A DNA stretch of 64,000 bases from an uncultured Clostridia bacterium (GTDB taxonomy: Bacteria > Bacillota > Clostridia > Christensenellales > UBA1242), in assembly GCA_944372335.1 (NCBI GenBank), contig CALVYQ010000001.1, positions 124,001 through 188,000 on the forward strand, given 5' to 3'. The notes beneath the pieces were generated by a model. The model was not told where the DNA came from and made no database searches. It was given only the letters and a program-made list of their open reading frames with translations. Made by a program: the position numbers and the translations under genes. This document shows positions 32,529 to 42,232 of this stretch, in pieces. The first letter of the stretch is position 1. The number at the start of each line of letters is the position of its first letter.

Positions 32529-33533
32529 ATGAAAGTTGTTGTTGACGCTTTTGGTGGCGATAATGCTCCTCTTGAAGTTGTTGAGGGGGCTATTCAGGCG
32601 ATAAAGGGGAATAAGGACTTAGAGATAGTCTTAACCGGCGATGAGAAAAAAATTAGAGAGATTTTAAAAGGCAGAGATGAGAGAATTTCCATTGTGCACG
32701 CAAGTGAGGTTATCACAAATGATGACACGCCAACGGTTGCTATTAGGCAAAAGAAGGACTCTTCTCTTGTTAAAGCCTTTGACCTATTAAAAGAGGATAA
32801 AGATGTTATTGGACTTGTGTCTGCTGGAAGCACCGGGGCAATCCTTTCTGGTGCAATTATGAAAATTGGGCGTATTAAGGGAATTTCTCGTCCAGCACTT
32901 GGGCCTATTCTTCCAACCAAAAAGGGAAGCGATGTGATAATAATCGATAGTGGTGCAAACATCGACTGTAAGAGCATAAATTTACTTCACTTTGCCATTA
33001 TGGGAAGTGCTTACTATTCCATCGTAGAGGGTGTGGAGAAGCCTCGTGTCGCACTACTTAATAACGGAACGGAAGAGCATAAGGGTAATGAACTTGTCAG
33101 AGAAACCTATCCTCTTATGAAAAAACTTCCAATAAATTTTGTAGGTAATGTTGAAGGTAAAGAGGTTATGTCCGGCAATGTCGATGTTATCGTTACTGAT
33201 GGTTTTGCTGGAAACGCTCTTTTAAAGGGAGTAGAGGGAACGGCAAGTGCGATACTTTCTGTTTTAAAAAGTGAGATTAAGTCGCACGCCATGTCTATGA
33301 TAGGTGCATTATTTATGAGAAAGACTTTTAAATCTCTTAAAGCTAAACTTGATGCCAATAAGCACGGCGGAGCACCGTTCTTAGGAGTTAAAAAACTTAT
33401 TGTAAAAAATCACGGTTCGTGTGGAAGAGATAACATAACCTCTTCCATCAATCAGGTGGTAAAACTGCACGAAAACAAACTGATTGAAAAGATTGAGAGT
33501 ATGATTGGGGAGATAAACATTGAGGAAGTTTGA
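32529..33533 (+). CDS. plsX: Phosphate acyltransferase PlsX
   Basis: 334 residues from the ATG at 32529 with a GGAGA site; the longer frame starts inside the promoter. Typical segments are VVDAFGGDNAPLEVVEGAI, VSAGSTGAILSGA, GANIDCKS and VTDGFAGNALLKGVEG. PlsX turns acyl-ACP into acyl-phosphate for phospholipid synthesis. It leads the operon plsX-rnc-smc-ftsY; the fabD, fabG and acpP genes that often lie between plsX and rnc are missing here. Confidence 0.96.
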   Translation: MKVVVDAFGGDNAPLEVVEGAIQAIKGNKDLEIVLTGDEKKIREILKGRDERISIVHASEVITNDDTPTVAIRQKKDSSLVKAFDLLKEDKDVIGLVSAGSTGAILSGAIMKIGRIKGISRPALGPILPTKKGSDVIIIDSGANIDCKSINLLHFAIMGSAYYSIVEGVEKPRVALLNNGTEEHKGNELVRETYPLMKKLPINFVGNVEGKEVMSGNVDVIVTDGFAGNALLKGVEGTASAILSVLKSEIKSHAMSMIGALFMRKTFKSLKAKLDANKHGGAPFLGVKKLIVKNHGSCGRDNITSSINQVVKLHENKLIEKIESMIGEINIEEV

Positions 33534-34149
33534 CGAAAAATTAGGTGTAGAATTTAAAAATAGAAAATATATTGATGAAGCACTAACTCACCCTTCAAAA
33601 TCTAAAAACAATTATCAGCGTTTAGAGTTTTTAGGTGACAGCATACTCGACTTTTTGGTGGGAGAATATCTCTTTTTGCAATCAAATAAATCGGAAGGTG
33701 ATTTGACAGTACTTAGAGCCCACTTTGTTTCAGAGGAATATTTATCTGAGTGTTTCGACAAGCTTGGGATTGAAGATGAATTAAACTTGGGCAAGAGCCT
33801 ACAAGGAAAAGTGACAAGAGCAATAAAAGGTGATGTTTTTGAGGCGATAATTGGAGCAATTTACCTTGAAAAAGGTATAGAATTCACGAGAAATTTTATA
33901 ATCGAAAGGTTAAACTTAGCAAACTTTGAAAATGTGGAGAATAACAACTATAAATCTGAGCTTCAAGAGCTTGTGCAGGCGAATTTTAAATGTACAATGA
34001 AATATGTGACTGAGCGAGAAGGAGATAATTTTGTGGCACATTTTTATATGGACGAGGACATGATTTCAACAGGCTATGGTAAGGACAAAATTAGTGCCGA
34101 ACAAAATGCTGCATTTGTTGCTATAAATAAACTCTTTAAAGATGAATAA
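33520..34149 (+). CDS. rnc: Ribonuclease III
   Basis: 209 residues, TTG start at 33520 with GGGGAG seven bases upstream, overlapping the plsX end by 14 bases. The RNase III signature QRLEFLGDSILDF holds the first acidic pair, and GDVFEAIIGAIYLEKG the second. A double-stranded RNA-binding domain fills about residues 145-208. It processes rRNA precursors and double-stranded RNA. Confidence 0.95.
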   Translation: MRKFDEKLGVEFKNRKYIDEALTHPSKSKNNYQRLEFLGDSILDFLVGEYLFLQSNKSEGDLTVLRAHFVSEEYLSECFDKLGIEDELNLGKSLQGKVTRAIKGDVFEAIIGAIYLEKGIEFTRNFIIERLNLANFENVENNNYKSELQELVQANFKCTMKYVTEREGDNFVAHFYMDEDMISTGYGKDKISAEQNAAFVAINKLFKDE

Positions 34150-34226
34150 AAAAAATGCGAAAATCGTTTTTGCTTAAAGGCTAAAGTGTGATATTATAAT
34201 TTTAAGTTTATTTTAAGGATAAAGCT

Positions 34227-37200
34227 ATGTATTTTAAGAAAATTGAGATGATAGGATTTAAGTCGTTTGCAGATAAGACCACCATTGAATTTAATGGCGG
34301 ATTTACTGCAATTGTCGGGCCAAATGGTTGCGGAAAAAGCAATGTCTCTGACGCTATTCGTTGGGTGCTTGGTGAGCAGAGTGCTAAATCTCTTCGTGGT
34401 GACAATATGCAAGATGTCATCTTTAAAGGCACGGAAAAGCGTAGGAGCTTGTCTTATTGCGAAGTGACCTTGACCTTTGATAACACCGACCGATTTTTTA
34501 ACATCTCTTATGATGAACTGAGCATCACAAGAAAACTCTACCGCTCTGGTGAAAGCGAATATCAAATAAACAAGAACACTTGTAGGCTTAAAGATATTAC
34601 CGACCTATTATTCGATAGTGGTATCGGTAAAAATGGCTATTCTGTTATCGGACAGGGCAAGGTCAGCGAGATTGTCGATGAAAAGCCGGAAGAGCGTCGT
34701 GCGATGTTTGAAGAGGCGGCAGGTATTGCTAAATTTAAGAGCCGAAAAGATGAAGCGGAAAGAAAACTGCAAAGAACACGTGAAAACTTGGTGAGAATTG
34801 ACGATATTGTTGCTGAAATCGAAAGGCAGATGGGGCCACTTAAAAAGCAGGCAGAGGACGCTAAGAAATACTTGGAGTATAAGGGGCAACTTAAAGACTT
34901 AGAAGTCAATGCATATATCTATTCCTATGAAAACGCACATAATGTTAAGGCAGAGATTAACCAAAGGCTTCAGGGACTTGCCGAAGAACTCTCTAATCGT
35001 CAGGCCGAACTTGAAGATACCTCAGCAAAATACGATGAAACGCTTGCTAAAATGGATATGTTTGACAAGGAAATTTCTCATTTAAATGAGGAACTTCTCC
35101 GTGTTACTGTGGAAATTGAAAAACAAGAGGGCGAGATTAGGGTTGTCCGTGAAAAAATCAATTACACTCAGAGAGAGAATGATAGACTTCATCTTGATTT
35201 ATCCAACGCAAAAACCGTTTTAGAGAATTGTGAAGAAGCACGTGTGGAGAAAAAGGAGGAACTAGATAAGCTAACTGAAAGGCTGGAGACCTTGAAAAAA
35301 ACCTATGCAGGCTTGTCGAATAAACATCTTGAGATTGTTGATGAGATGACAGCGAGCGAAAACGAAGCGGGCTTATCTCAACAAAAATTTATCGACACCT
35401 TAGGTTCTCTTGCCGATGTTAAGAGTAACGCTTCACGTTATGAGGCTGAAAGAAATATTTTAAATGAGAATTTAGAAAATTTAACAAAAAACTTAAACGA
35501 AGCACAAAGTAAGTTGGAGAGCTTAAAAAAGCTAAGTGATGACACCTCTAAAAATGTCGCCCTTCTTTCTAAATCGTTTGAAGAGATTAAGGAAAATTGC
35601 AAAGATGTTGCCAGCAAAAACTTTATCGCTACCAAAAAACTGCGTGATTTAGAGAATGATAAGGCTAACCTTGCCACTCAAATTAAGGTGTATGAAAATA
35701 GGCGTAAACTTCTTCTTGAAATGCAGGCAGAGTTTGAGGGATATGTCTATGCAGTTAAGCGTATTTTAAAGGATAGTGAAAGGAACAGTGCTCTTAAAAG
35801 TAAAATGGTGGGTGTGCTTGCTTCTCTTATTAAAGTACCGGCACAGTTTGAGACTGCAATCGAGGTAGCTCTTGGTGCTGCCGTTCAAAATATTGTCACT
35901 TTTAATGAAAATGGTGCAAAAGATTTAATTGCATACTTAAAGGAAAATAAGTTCGGGCGTGCCACATTCCTGCCAATCAATTCTATGAAACGCCGTGATT
36001 TAGATGCAAGACTAGTTTCTGGCAAAAAGGGCGTCTATGGCGTTGCAAGCAAGCTTATTGATTATGATAGCCAGATTGATAATGTTATAAGCAACTTGCT
36101 TGGAGCAACAGTTATTGTTGACACTTTAGCAACGGCGGTGAGTCTTGCTCAGGAAAATCGTTTCTCGTTCAAGATTGTAACACTTGATGGTGATGTTGTC
36201 AGCACACAGGGTTCGCTCACGGGTGGTAGTAAGAAGAGCGAGGCGGTCAATCTAATTTCTCGTCAACGTGAGATTGAAACGCTACTCTCTGAAATTAACA
36301 AACTTCAAAAACAAGAAAGTGAGATGAGTGCAGAGATTGAAGAGTTAAAGGAAGAAATTGCCACTCTCACACATAAAGAAGAGGACTGCAACGCTCAGCG
36401 TAATGACTGCGAAATTAGGCTTGTTAAAGAGCAAGAAAAATTAGAAGTGACAAGTAAAGACCTAGAAGAAGCAGAAGAAGAAGCGAAAGTTTATTCTATG
36501 GAGAAAAATACCGTTGAGAACAAGATTAAACTCATCGACGGCGAACTTAGCGAAATTAACCTTGTTCAAAATGCACTAAGTGGTAACAAAGAAGATGCCG
36601 ACTTACTCATCAAGCAAAAGCAGGAAAAATCAAATGCACTTAGGGCGGAAAGAGATAATATTGTCAATAACATGACCACTATAAAGGTGGAGATTGCCTC
36701 ATGCGAAGAAAAAGTTAAAAGTATGAGTGACGAACTTGACAGACTTCAAGCTGAAATTGACAAGCAAAATGCCAATGTTATCTCCTTCTCAAAATCTATC
36801 AGCGAAAATGAAACCTTCGTAAGTCAGGCAGAGGAAATGATTAAGGAGAAAATAGAAAATGCCGGCCCTTCCACTGCAAAGGATAACATGAACTCTATTC
36901 GTGCAAAGCGAGAAAATTTAGAAAAAGAAAAGGGCGATATCTCTGCCACGCTTAAAAAGTATGATGAGATTAAAACAGGTGTTTTGGAGGAAATCTCACG
37001 TATAAATGATAAAAAATATCGTGAAGAAATGAACTTGTCTAAGGTTGATAGTGAACTAGAGGCGATGCAAGAGAGAATTTATGAGGAATACAACCTCACA
37101 TATACGACCTGCCTAGAGCATAGACGACCTGACTTTGACTTTAAAGAAGCTAGCATTGCTATAAACAAACTAAAGAAAGATATATCCGCTCTTGGCTATG

Positions 37201-37814
37201 TCAATGTTCATGCTATTGAAGATGTGGCAACGCTCTTAGATAGATATAACGATATGTCAACTCAGTCTGCAGACCTTAAAAAAGCGGAAGAGGATTTAGT
37301 GACTATAATTAAAGACCTATCTGGTGAAATGCTGACAAAGTTTAACGAAGAATTTGAGAAGATAAATTCAAGCTTCAAAGTGGTATTTCGTGAACTCTTT
37401 GGTGGCGGTAATGCAAGGCTGGAACTCACGGAAAGCGAAGACCCACTTCTTGCGGGCGTGGAAATTATGGTGCAACTTCCGGGTAAGGCAGCAAATAAAC
37501 TTTCTCTTCTTTCTGGTGGAGAAAAGACGCTTACAGCTATTGCTCTTCTATTCTCAATCTTGCGTTTAAAACCACTTCCATTCTCGCTACTAGACGAAAT
37601 TGAAGCGGCTCTTGACGATGCAAACATTGAGCGTTTTGCATTGTATCTCAAGAAACTTTCTGAATCGACTCAGTTTATTGTCATCACTCACAGAAAGCCG
37701 ACCATGGAACTTGCGGACAGCCTCTATGGTGTAACTATGGAAGAGAAGGGCGTGTCGAAGATTGTTTCGGTTAAACTTGCAGACGCTATCAAGCAGGCAG
37801 AACAGGCAAATTAA
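34227..37814 (+). CDS. smc: Chromosome segregation protein SMC
   Basis: 1195 residues, full length. Walker A GPNGCGKSNVSDAIRWVLGE at residues 32-51, long coiled coils around a hinge domain at about 520-640, the ABC signature LLSGGEKTLTAIALLF and Walker B PFSLLDEIEAALDD near the C-terminus. SMC is the condensin ATPase that compacts and resolves chromosomes with ScpAB. It sits between rnc and ftsY as in Bacillus. Confidence 0.98.
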   Translation: MYFKKIEMIGFKSFADKTTIEFNGGFTAIVGPNGCGKSNVSDAIRWVLGEQSAKSLRGDNMQDVIFKGTEKRRSLSYCEVTLTFDNTDRFFNISYDELSITRKLYRSGESEYQINKNTCRLKDITDLLFDSGIGKNGYSVIGQGKVSEIVDEKPEERRAMFEEAAGIAKFKSRKDEAERKLQRTRENLVRIDDIVAEIERQMGPLKKQAEDAKKYLEYKGQLKDLEVNAYIYSYENAHNVKAEINQRLQGLAEELSNRQAELEDTSAKYDETLAKMDMFDKEISHLNEELLRVTVEIEKQEGEIRVVREKINYTQRENDRLHLDLSNAKTVLENCEEARVEKKEELDKLTERLETLKKTYAGLSNKHLEIVDEMTASENEAGLSQQKFIDTLGSLADVKSNASRYEAERNILNENLENLTKNLNEAQSKLESLKKLSDDTSKNVALLSKSFEEIKENCKDVASKNFIATKKLRDLENDKANLATQIKVYENRRKLLLEMQAEFEGYVYAVKRILKDSERNSALKSKMVGVLASLIKVPAQFETAIEVALGAAVQNIVTFNENGAKDLIAYLKENKFGRATFLPINSMKRRDLDARLVSGKKGVYGVASKLIDYDSQIDNVISNLLGATVIVDTLATAVSLAQENRFSFKIVTLDGDVVSTQGSLTGGSKKSEAVNLISRQREIETLLSEINKLQKQESEMSAEIEELKEEIATLTHKEEDCNAQRNDCEIRLVKEQEKLEVTSKDLEEAEEEAKVYSMEKNTVENKIKLIDGELSEINLVQNALSGNKEDADLLIKQKQEKSNALRAERDNIVNNMTTIKVEIASCEEKVKSMSDELDRLQAEIDKQNANVISFSKSISENETFVSQAEEMIKEKIENAGPSTAKDNMNSIRAKRENLEKEKGDISATLKKYDEIKTGVLEEISRINDKKYREEMNLSKVDSELEAMQERIYEEYNLTYTTCLEHRRPDFDFKEASIAINKLKKDISALGYVNVHAIEDVATLLDRYNDMSTQSADLKKAEEDLVTIIKDLSGEMLTKFNEEFEKINSSFKVVFRELFGGGNARLELTESEDPLLAGVEIMVQLPGKAANKLSLLSGGEKTLTAIALLFSILRLKPLPFSLLDEIEAALDDANIERFALYLKKLSESTQFIVITHRKPTMELADSLYGVTMEEKGVSKIVSVKLADAIKQAEQAN

Positions 37815-37823
37815 GGAGATAAA

Positions 37824-38720
37824 ATGGGACTTTTTAAAAAGATAGGGCAGGCACTTAAAAAGACTAAGGACGCTATCACTCGAAAACTCGACGAACTACT
37901 TAGCCACGGCGAACTTAATGACGAATTTTTTGACGACCTCACTGATATTTTAATTTCTTCCGATGTTGGAGTAAACTCTTCCATGGAGATTGTCGATGAG
38001 CTAAGAGATGTTTGCCATAAAAAGAAGATTAGAAAGAGCGAAGAAGTAAAAAAAGAACTTAAATCAATTTTGAAGCAATATTTTCTTGATGCTCCAAAAA
38101 TTGAGATAGAATATCCATGCATTATCACGATTGTAGGTGTCAATGGTGTAGGAAAGACAACAACTATCGGCAAACTTGCCTCATATTTTAAAGATAATAA
38201 AAAGGAAGTGACGCTTGTTGCAGGCGACACCTTTCGAGCTGCTGCTTCTTCACAGTTAAATGAATGGGCAGATAGAACAAAAACAAGAATAATCAAGCAC
38301 GCAGAGGGTGCAGATGCAGCTGCGGTGGTGTTTGATGGAATTTCAAGTGCCAAGGCAAAGAAAACCGATGTTTTAATTGTTGACACAGCGGGCAGACTTC
38401 ATACAAAGACGAACCTTATGGAAGAGCTCAAGAAAATCGACAAAATTATCAATCGAGAATATCCAGAGGCTCATAAATACACCTTTATCGTGCTTGACAG
38501 CACCACAGGGCAAAATGCACTTTCACAGATTAAAGCGTTTGATGAGTTTGTGAAGATTGACGGCATAATTCTCACCAAACTTGACGGTACAGCAAAGGGC
38601 GGAGTTATCATTGCAATTGAAAAGGAGTATAGGCTTCCAGTTGTCTTTGTCGGCGTCGGCGAAGGTGTGAAAGACCTAGAACCATTCAACGCCGACGAGT
38701 TTGTGGAAGGCCTATTCTAA
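37824..38720 (+). CDS. ftsY: Signal recognition particle receptor FtsY
   Basis: 298 residues. The NG GTPase: GVNGVGKTTTIGKLA (G1), VAGDTFRAAASSQL, VDTAGRLHTKTNLM (G3), ILTKLDGTAKGG (G4) and VFVGVGEGVKDLEPF. There is little of the acidic A domain, as is usual in Firmicutes. It docks SRP-ribosome complexes at the membrane; the SRP RNA gene lies 1.1 kb downstream. Confidence 0.97.
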   Translation: MGLFKKIGQALKKTKDAITRKLDELLSHGELNDEFFDDLTDILISSDVGVNSSMEIVDELRDVCHKKKIRKSEEVKKELKSILKQYFLDAPKIEIEYPCIITIVGVNGVGKTTTIGKLASYFKDNKKEVTLVAGDTFRAAASSQLNEWADRTKTRIIKHAEGADAAAVVFDGISSAKAKKTDVLIVDTAGRLHTKTNLMEELKKIDKIINREYPEAHKYTFIVLDSTTGQNALSQIKAFDEFVKIDGIILTKLDGTAKGGVIIAIEKEYRLPVVFVGVGEGVKDLEPFNADEFVEGLF

Positions 38721-38878
38721 AAAAATTCTTTTTAAATTTTATATTTAATATAAAGGCTTTTGCCTTTATTTTTTATAATTAATTTTTAATATTCATTTCT
38801 ATTTACCTCTTCACTTTTATTCTTTGGTCAAGCAAAATTCGACAAAATACCGCATATAAATCATGCATAGGGGTGTGT

Positions 38879-39574
38879 ATGATATTTGAGAGTTTTGTTT
38901 ACTTTTTCAGTCGAATTAGTCTTTTTACCAACTTTATTAACACGGTGCAAGGCTTTCCTAAACCGCTTACACTTGAAGAAGAGAAGGCGGAGTTTGAGAA
39001 AATGAAAAAGGGGGATATGAAGGCTCGTGACAAACTCATCAGCCATAATTTAAGGCTTGTTGCACATGTTGTTAAAAGATATACCAATTCACTAGAAGTC
39101 GATGACCTTTTATCTGTAGGAACAATAGGGCTTATCAAGGCAATCGACACCTTTGACTATGACAAAAAAGTGCAACTCTCAACTTATGCGGCTAGGTGCA
39201 TCAATAATGAAATTCTCATGCTTATCCGTGCCAACAAAAAACACAAGAATGTGGTGTCTTTAAACAGTTTAACAAGCAGTAACGAAGAAGATAACGATTT
39301 AGAGCTTGAAGATGTGCTATCTTCCGACGAAGATGAACTTTTTGAGCAAGTTGACAACAATCTTGTAGTACAAAAGGTGATGAAGATAATAAAGAGTGAA
39401 CTTGATGAGAGAGAAAGAGAGATTATCATTCTTCGCTATGGGCTGAACGGCAAGCGTGCTTTAACGCAAAAGGAGGTGGCAGAAAAACTAGGCATATCCC
39501 GTTCATATATCTCACGAATTGAAAATAAGGCACTTGAGACAATTAAGGAAAAACTTGATAAGTATGATGAGTAA
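38879..39574 (+). CDS. sigK: Sporulation sigma factor SigK (pro-protein)
   Basis: 231 residues from the ATG at 38879 with AGGGGTG just upstream. The N-terminal 20 or so residues are hydrophobic (FESFVYFFSRISLF), like the pro-sequence removed from pro-sigma-K, followed by the matching FPKPLTLEEEKAEFEKMKKG and HNLRLVAHVVKRY. Region 4 is TQKEVAEKLGISRSYISRIE. The sequence tracks Bacillus SigK closely. The gene is not split by a skin element. Sigma K drives late mother-cell gene expression. It stands alone. Confidence 0.9.
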   Translation: MIFESFVYFFSRISLFTNFINTVQGFPKPLTLEEEKAEFEKMKKGDMKARDKLISHNLRLVAHVVKRYTNSLEVDDLLSVGTIGLIKAIDTFDYDKKVQLSTYAARCINNEILMLIRANKKHKNVVSLNSLTSSNEEDNDLELEDVLSSDEDELFEQVDNNLVVQKVMKIIKSELDEREREIIILRYGLNGKRALTQKEVAEKLGISRSYISRIENKALETIKEKLDKYDE

Positions 39575-39598
39575 GATTTTGGCAAAACATAGAATGTC

Positions 39599-39639
39599 AA
39601 TATATAGTGTAGTATGCTTTGCATAATACCATATATTTA
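39599..39639. repeat. Palindromic repeat copy B
   Basis: Starting 25 bases after sigK: TATAGTGTAGTATGC, ttt, GCATAATACCATATATTTA. It is an imperfect palindrome with 14 of 15 bases identical to copy C at 24411 in the left arm. It may also serve as the sigK terminator, although its T-run is poor. Confidence 0.65.
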
Positions 39640-39767
39640 GTTTAAATTGCTTTAAAGTTAAATTTATACTTTTGTATTTTTATGACATTAAAATTATATC
39701 TTATTAAAATTTTGTCCTAAAATTATTAGATTATATTTATAGATAAAACTTTTATTGTTTAATTTTC

Positions 39768-39796
39768 TTGACAAAACATTTAAATTGTTGTATCAT
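39768..39796 (+). promoter_or_regulatory. Promoter of SRP RNA
   Basis: TTGACA (39768-39773), 17-base spacer, TATCAT (39791-39796), placing the transcript start at about 39803. Confidence 0.8.
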
Positions 39797-39802
39797 ATTC
39801 TC

Positions 39803-40071
39803 GCTGAGATAGATGGGGAGTTAGCGGTGCCCTGTAACCTGCAATCCGCTATAGCAGGATTGAACGCTTGCCTAGGAGTAATTTGGTTGAAGATGTGCGT
39901 AAAATAAGGGCGTTGAAATCAAGGTCTTATGCAATTGGTAACTCTGAACCATGTCAGGTCCTGACGGAAGCATCATTAAGGAGACCTATCGATGTGCCAT
40001 AAGGTAGCTTTGGTGGAGTTTTTGTTCTACGAAACAGTCAGTCTTATTATTTCAAAGCATTCTCTCAGCCA
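39803..40071 (+). ncRNA. ffs: Signal recognition particle RNA, large Bacillus type
   Basis: About 269 nt. GCTGAGA near the 5' end pairs with TCTCAGC at 40063-40069, closing the molecule. The Alu-domain segment GGTGCCCTGTAACC lies near the 5' end, and domain IV has the universal form GTCAGGTCCTGACGGAAGCA, the M-domain binding site of Ffh. Its length shows that the Alu domain is kept, as in Bacillus. The promoter is strong and a terminator follows. Confidence 0.95.
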
Positions 40072-40076
40072 TCATC

Positions 40077-40103
40077 AAAACAAGGTTAAAGCCTTGTTTT
40101 TTT
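40077..40103 (+). terminator. Terminator of SRP RNA
   Basis: AAAACAAGG (40077-40085) pairs with CCTTGTTTT (40092-40100), followed by further T residues. Confidence 0.9.
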
Positions 40104-40177
40104 GTTTTTATTTATATAATTATTGACTAATTTGAATATTTTTGATATAATACATCTAAACATAGAGGAGGTAAATT

Positions 40178-40726
40178 ATGGAAAAGAAAAAATTAACATT
40201 AACATCATTAAATAAGGAGGAATATCCAGACAAGGAAGTTGAATGTGTTGTAGTTAAAGATATGAAAGCTTATGTTCAATATCTTCTTGAAAATGGTGCA
40301 AAAGTAAGATATGCACAAAAGACAGCTTACGTTTCAGCAAGAGTTGGGGTTATTGGAGAAGAAGTTGACACTCGTCCAAGAGTTGAAAGAGATGGACAGG
40401 TATATGTTATCGGCGAAACCAAGGGAAATGTTAAAGTTGAAGGTAGTATGATTGTTAAAAATCCAGATGGAGAAGAGTATATCGTTAAGCCTGATGAATT
40501 TGCAAGGAAATATCGTGCAACAAGCGAAAAAGGCGTATATAAGCCAACTAATGGACCTATTAAGTATGTTGAAATCGATCAGGATATTGCGTTCACTGCT
40601 CCATGGGGTGAGATGTATGGCGCAAAGGGAGCTGTTTTGAATATTTCAAGTTTAGATGATGTTTATGCTATTCAAAACGAAGCATTTAGCAAGACTTATA
40701 CTGATGTAGAAAGAGTAAAAGATTAG
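40178..40726 (+). CDS. PGDYG-domain-like protein
   Basis: 182 residues, no transmembrane helix. The C-terminal half (residues 120-178) runs PIKYVEIDQDIAFTAPWGEM, then a GAVLNISSLDDVYAIQNEAF strand-helix and SKTYTDV, fitting the pattern of PGDYG-type domains. The N-terminal half seems to have a related layout, so there may be two repeats. The function of such domains is unknown. Good GGAGG site; single gene between SRP RNA and a bidirectional terminator. Confidence 0.5.
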   Translation: MEKKKLTLTSLNKEEYPDKEVECVVVKDMKAYVQYLLENGAKVRYAQKTAYVSARVGVIGEEVDTRPRVERDGQVYVIGETKGNVKVEGSMIVKNPDGEEYIVKPDEFARKYRATSEKGVYKPTNGPIKYVEIDQDIAFTAPWGEMYGAKGAVLNISSLDDVYAIQNEAFSKTYTDVERVKD

Positions 40727-40761
40727 TTTGTAATTTTAAACAAAAAAAATATAAATTAATT

Positions 40762-40808
40762 AAAAATCACACCGATTTGTATTAGACATATTTCGGTGTG
40801 ATTTTTTT
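40762..40808. terminator. Bidirectional terminator
   Basis: AAAAATCACACCGA (40762-40775) pairs perfectly with TCGGTGTGATTTTT (40793-40806) between convergent genes, with T-runs on both strands. Confidence 0.9.
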
Positions 40809-40864
40809 GCAGTCGAGTAGTTTGATGTTTACAGGACTATATGTAAGAGCATGAATTTGTGCGC

Positions 40865-41056
40865 TTACATCTTTTTCATTTCTTTTTTTATCTTTTCAAG
40901 TTTTGGTTCGACCTTTTCTTTCATTTCGTTAATCTCTTTCTTTACCGCTTTTTCGCCTTTATTGACCATAGATTTTGCGTCTTGCGAATGCTTGTAAAGA
41001 AGAGCGCCCGTTATCATGCCTGCACCAAAGCCTAGAAGTGTCATCAATTCTTTCAT
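40865..41056 (-). CDS. Small YtxH-like membrane protein
   Basis: 63 residues: a glycine-rich N-terminal helix (LLGFGAGMITGALLYKHS) followed by a lysine- and glutamate-rich amphipathic tail. This is the form of YtxH-domain general-stress proteins. A GGAGG site lies upstream. No close functional hint from the neighbours; it is divergent from spoIIIAA. Confidence 0.6.
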   Translation of the reverse strand: MKELMTLLGFGAGMITGALLYKHSQDAKSMVNKGEKAVKKEINEMKEKVEPKLEKIKKEMKKM

Positions 41057-41290
41057 ATTTTCCTCCCTATTTGTAGTATCAGCAAAAAAACGACAAAATA
41101 TGCATAAAAAATGAAGAAAAACCGTTGGCTTTCAAGTGAAAAAATCTTTGATTTTTAAGCAAAGAGAGGGCAGTGCTTTCCAGTGATGAGCGGTGGAATT
41201 ATAGAGGGCTTTTCTTTTTCGACAAAATAAGAAAATATTAGCTAAGTTAAAAAATTGTGCCGGCTCATATAGTGCTTTAAGGGGTGGACT

Positions 41291-42193
41291 ATGTTAAGCA
41301 AAATTCTTCCTGAAAAGATTGCCAAAATTATAAATGCAAAGGTCAATTTAAAGGGCGTGAATGAGATTAGATTTCGTGCGGACAAGCCTATCATTGTGGC
41401 GGTGGGTGGGAAAAACTATTTTTTAAGCGAAAATGGGCTTACTTCATCGCTAAAAGATGCCTTATATTCTTCAAAAATTGTCATTGAAGATATCATTTTT
41501 AGGGCGAGTGAGTGTTCAATTTATTCTGTCAACGAGCAGATTAAAAAGGGGTATATTGTCACTGAAAACGGGCTGAGAATCGGTATCGGTGGGAATGTTG
41601 TTGAAGAAAACGGGCAGGTTAAAACAATGACCAATTTTAATAGTGTGAATATTCGCATACCACACGCCATTAAAAACTGTTCGCTCTCATATTTTCCATA
41701 TATCGTGCACGATAACACCATTGAAAACACGCTTATAATCTCTCCTCCGGGTTGTGGAAAGACTACTTTTTTGCGTGACTTTGTGATGCAGTTGAGTGAG
41801 CGTAATTTAACTTATAATGTGCTACTTCTTGATGAGCGAGGCGAGTTAGATACCGAACTTGACGCCAATTTTTATGACAAAATAGCCTTTTCAAGCAAGA
41901 AAATGGGCTTTGAGAACGGAATTAGGTCACTTTCGCCAGACTTGATTGTCACAGACGAGATAGGGCAGGAAGAGGACATAGATGCCATATTATATGCTTC
42001 GACTTGTGGAGTGAAGATACTTGCTTCCACTCACGCAGACAGCATGGAAACTTTTATCAAAAAGTCACTTTTTCAAAGGTTAATCAAAGAAAAGGTATTT
42101 AAAAGATATGTGCTTCTTTCTAAACGCAACGGCCCCGGCACGAATGAGGGTATATACAACGAAAACTTTTCGAGAATATCATCAAATTTTTGA
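41291..42193 (+). CDS. spoIIIAA: Stage III sporulation ATPase SpoIIIAA
   Basis: 300 residues. Walker A is SPPGCGKTTFLRD at about residues 150-162 and Walker B is NVLLLDERGELD near 182. SpoIIIAA is thought to power the channel between mother cell and forespore. First of eight genes in the complete spoIIIA operon. The AAGGGGTGG site lies just before the ATG. I could not settle the expected sigma-E promoter in the 234-base gap upstream. Confidence 0.96.
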   Translation: MLSKILPEKIAKIINAKVNLKGVNEIRFRADKPIIVAVGGKNYFLSENGLTSSLKDALYSSKIVIEDIIFRASECSIYSVNEQIKKGYIVTENGLRIGIGGNVVEENGQVKTMTNFNSVNIRIPHAIKNCSLSYFPYIVHDNTIENTLIISPPGCGKTTFLRDFVMQLSERNLTYNVLLLDERGELDTELDANFYDKIAFSSKKMGFENGIRSLSPDLIVTDEIGQEEDIDAILYASTCGVKILASTHADSMETFIKKSLFQRLIKEKVFKRYVLLSKRNGPGTNEGIYNENFSRISSNF

Positions 42194-42232
42194 TAAGTCT
42201 GTTATCGGCTATATGTCTAAAAGGGAGAGAAA

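Noticed and set aside
38879..39574. skin-type element or split in sigK
   Set aside because: The SigK frame is continuous from the pro-sequence to the C-terminal helix-turn-helix; no recombinase gene is nearby.
41057..41290. Sigma-E promoter for spoIIIAA from CATATAGT near 41265
   Set aside because: The -10-like box is reasonable, but no matching -35 box lies at the required 14-15 base distance (AATATT is about 26 bases away).
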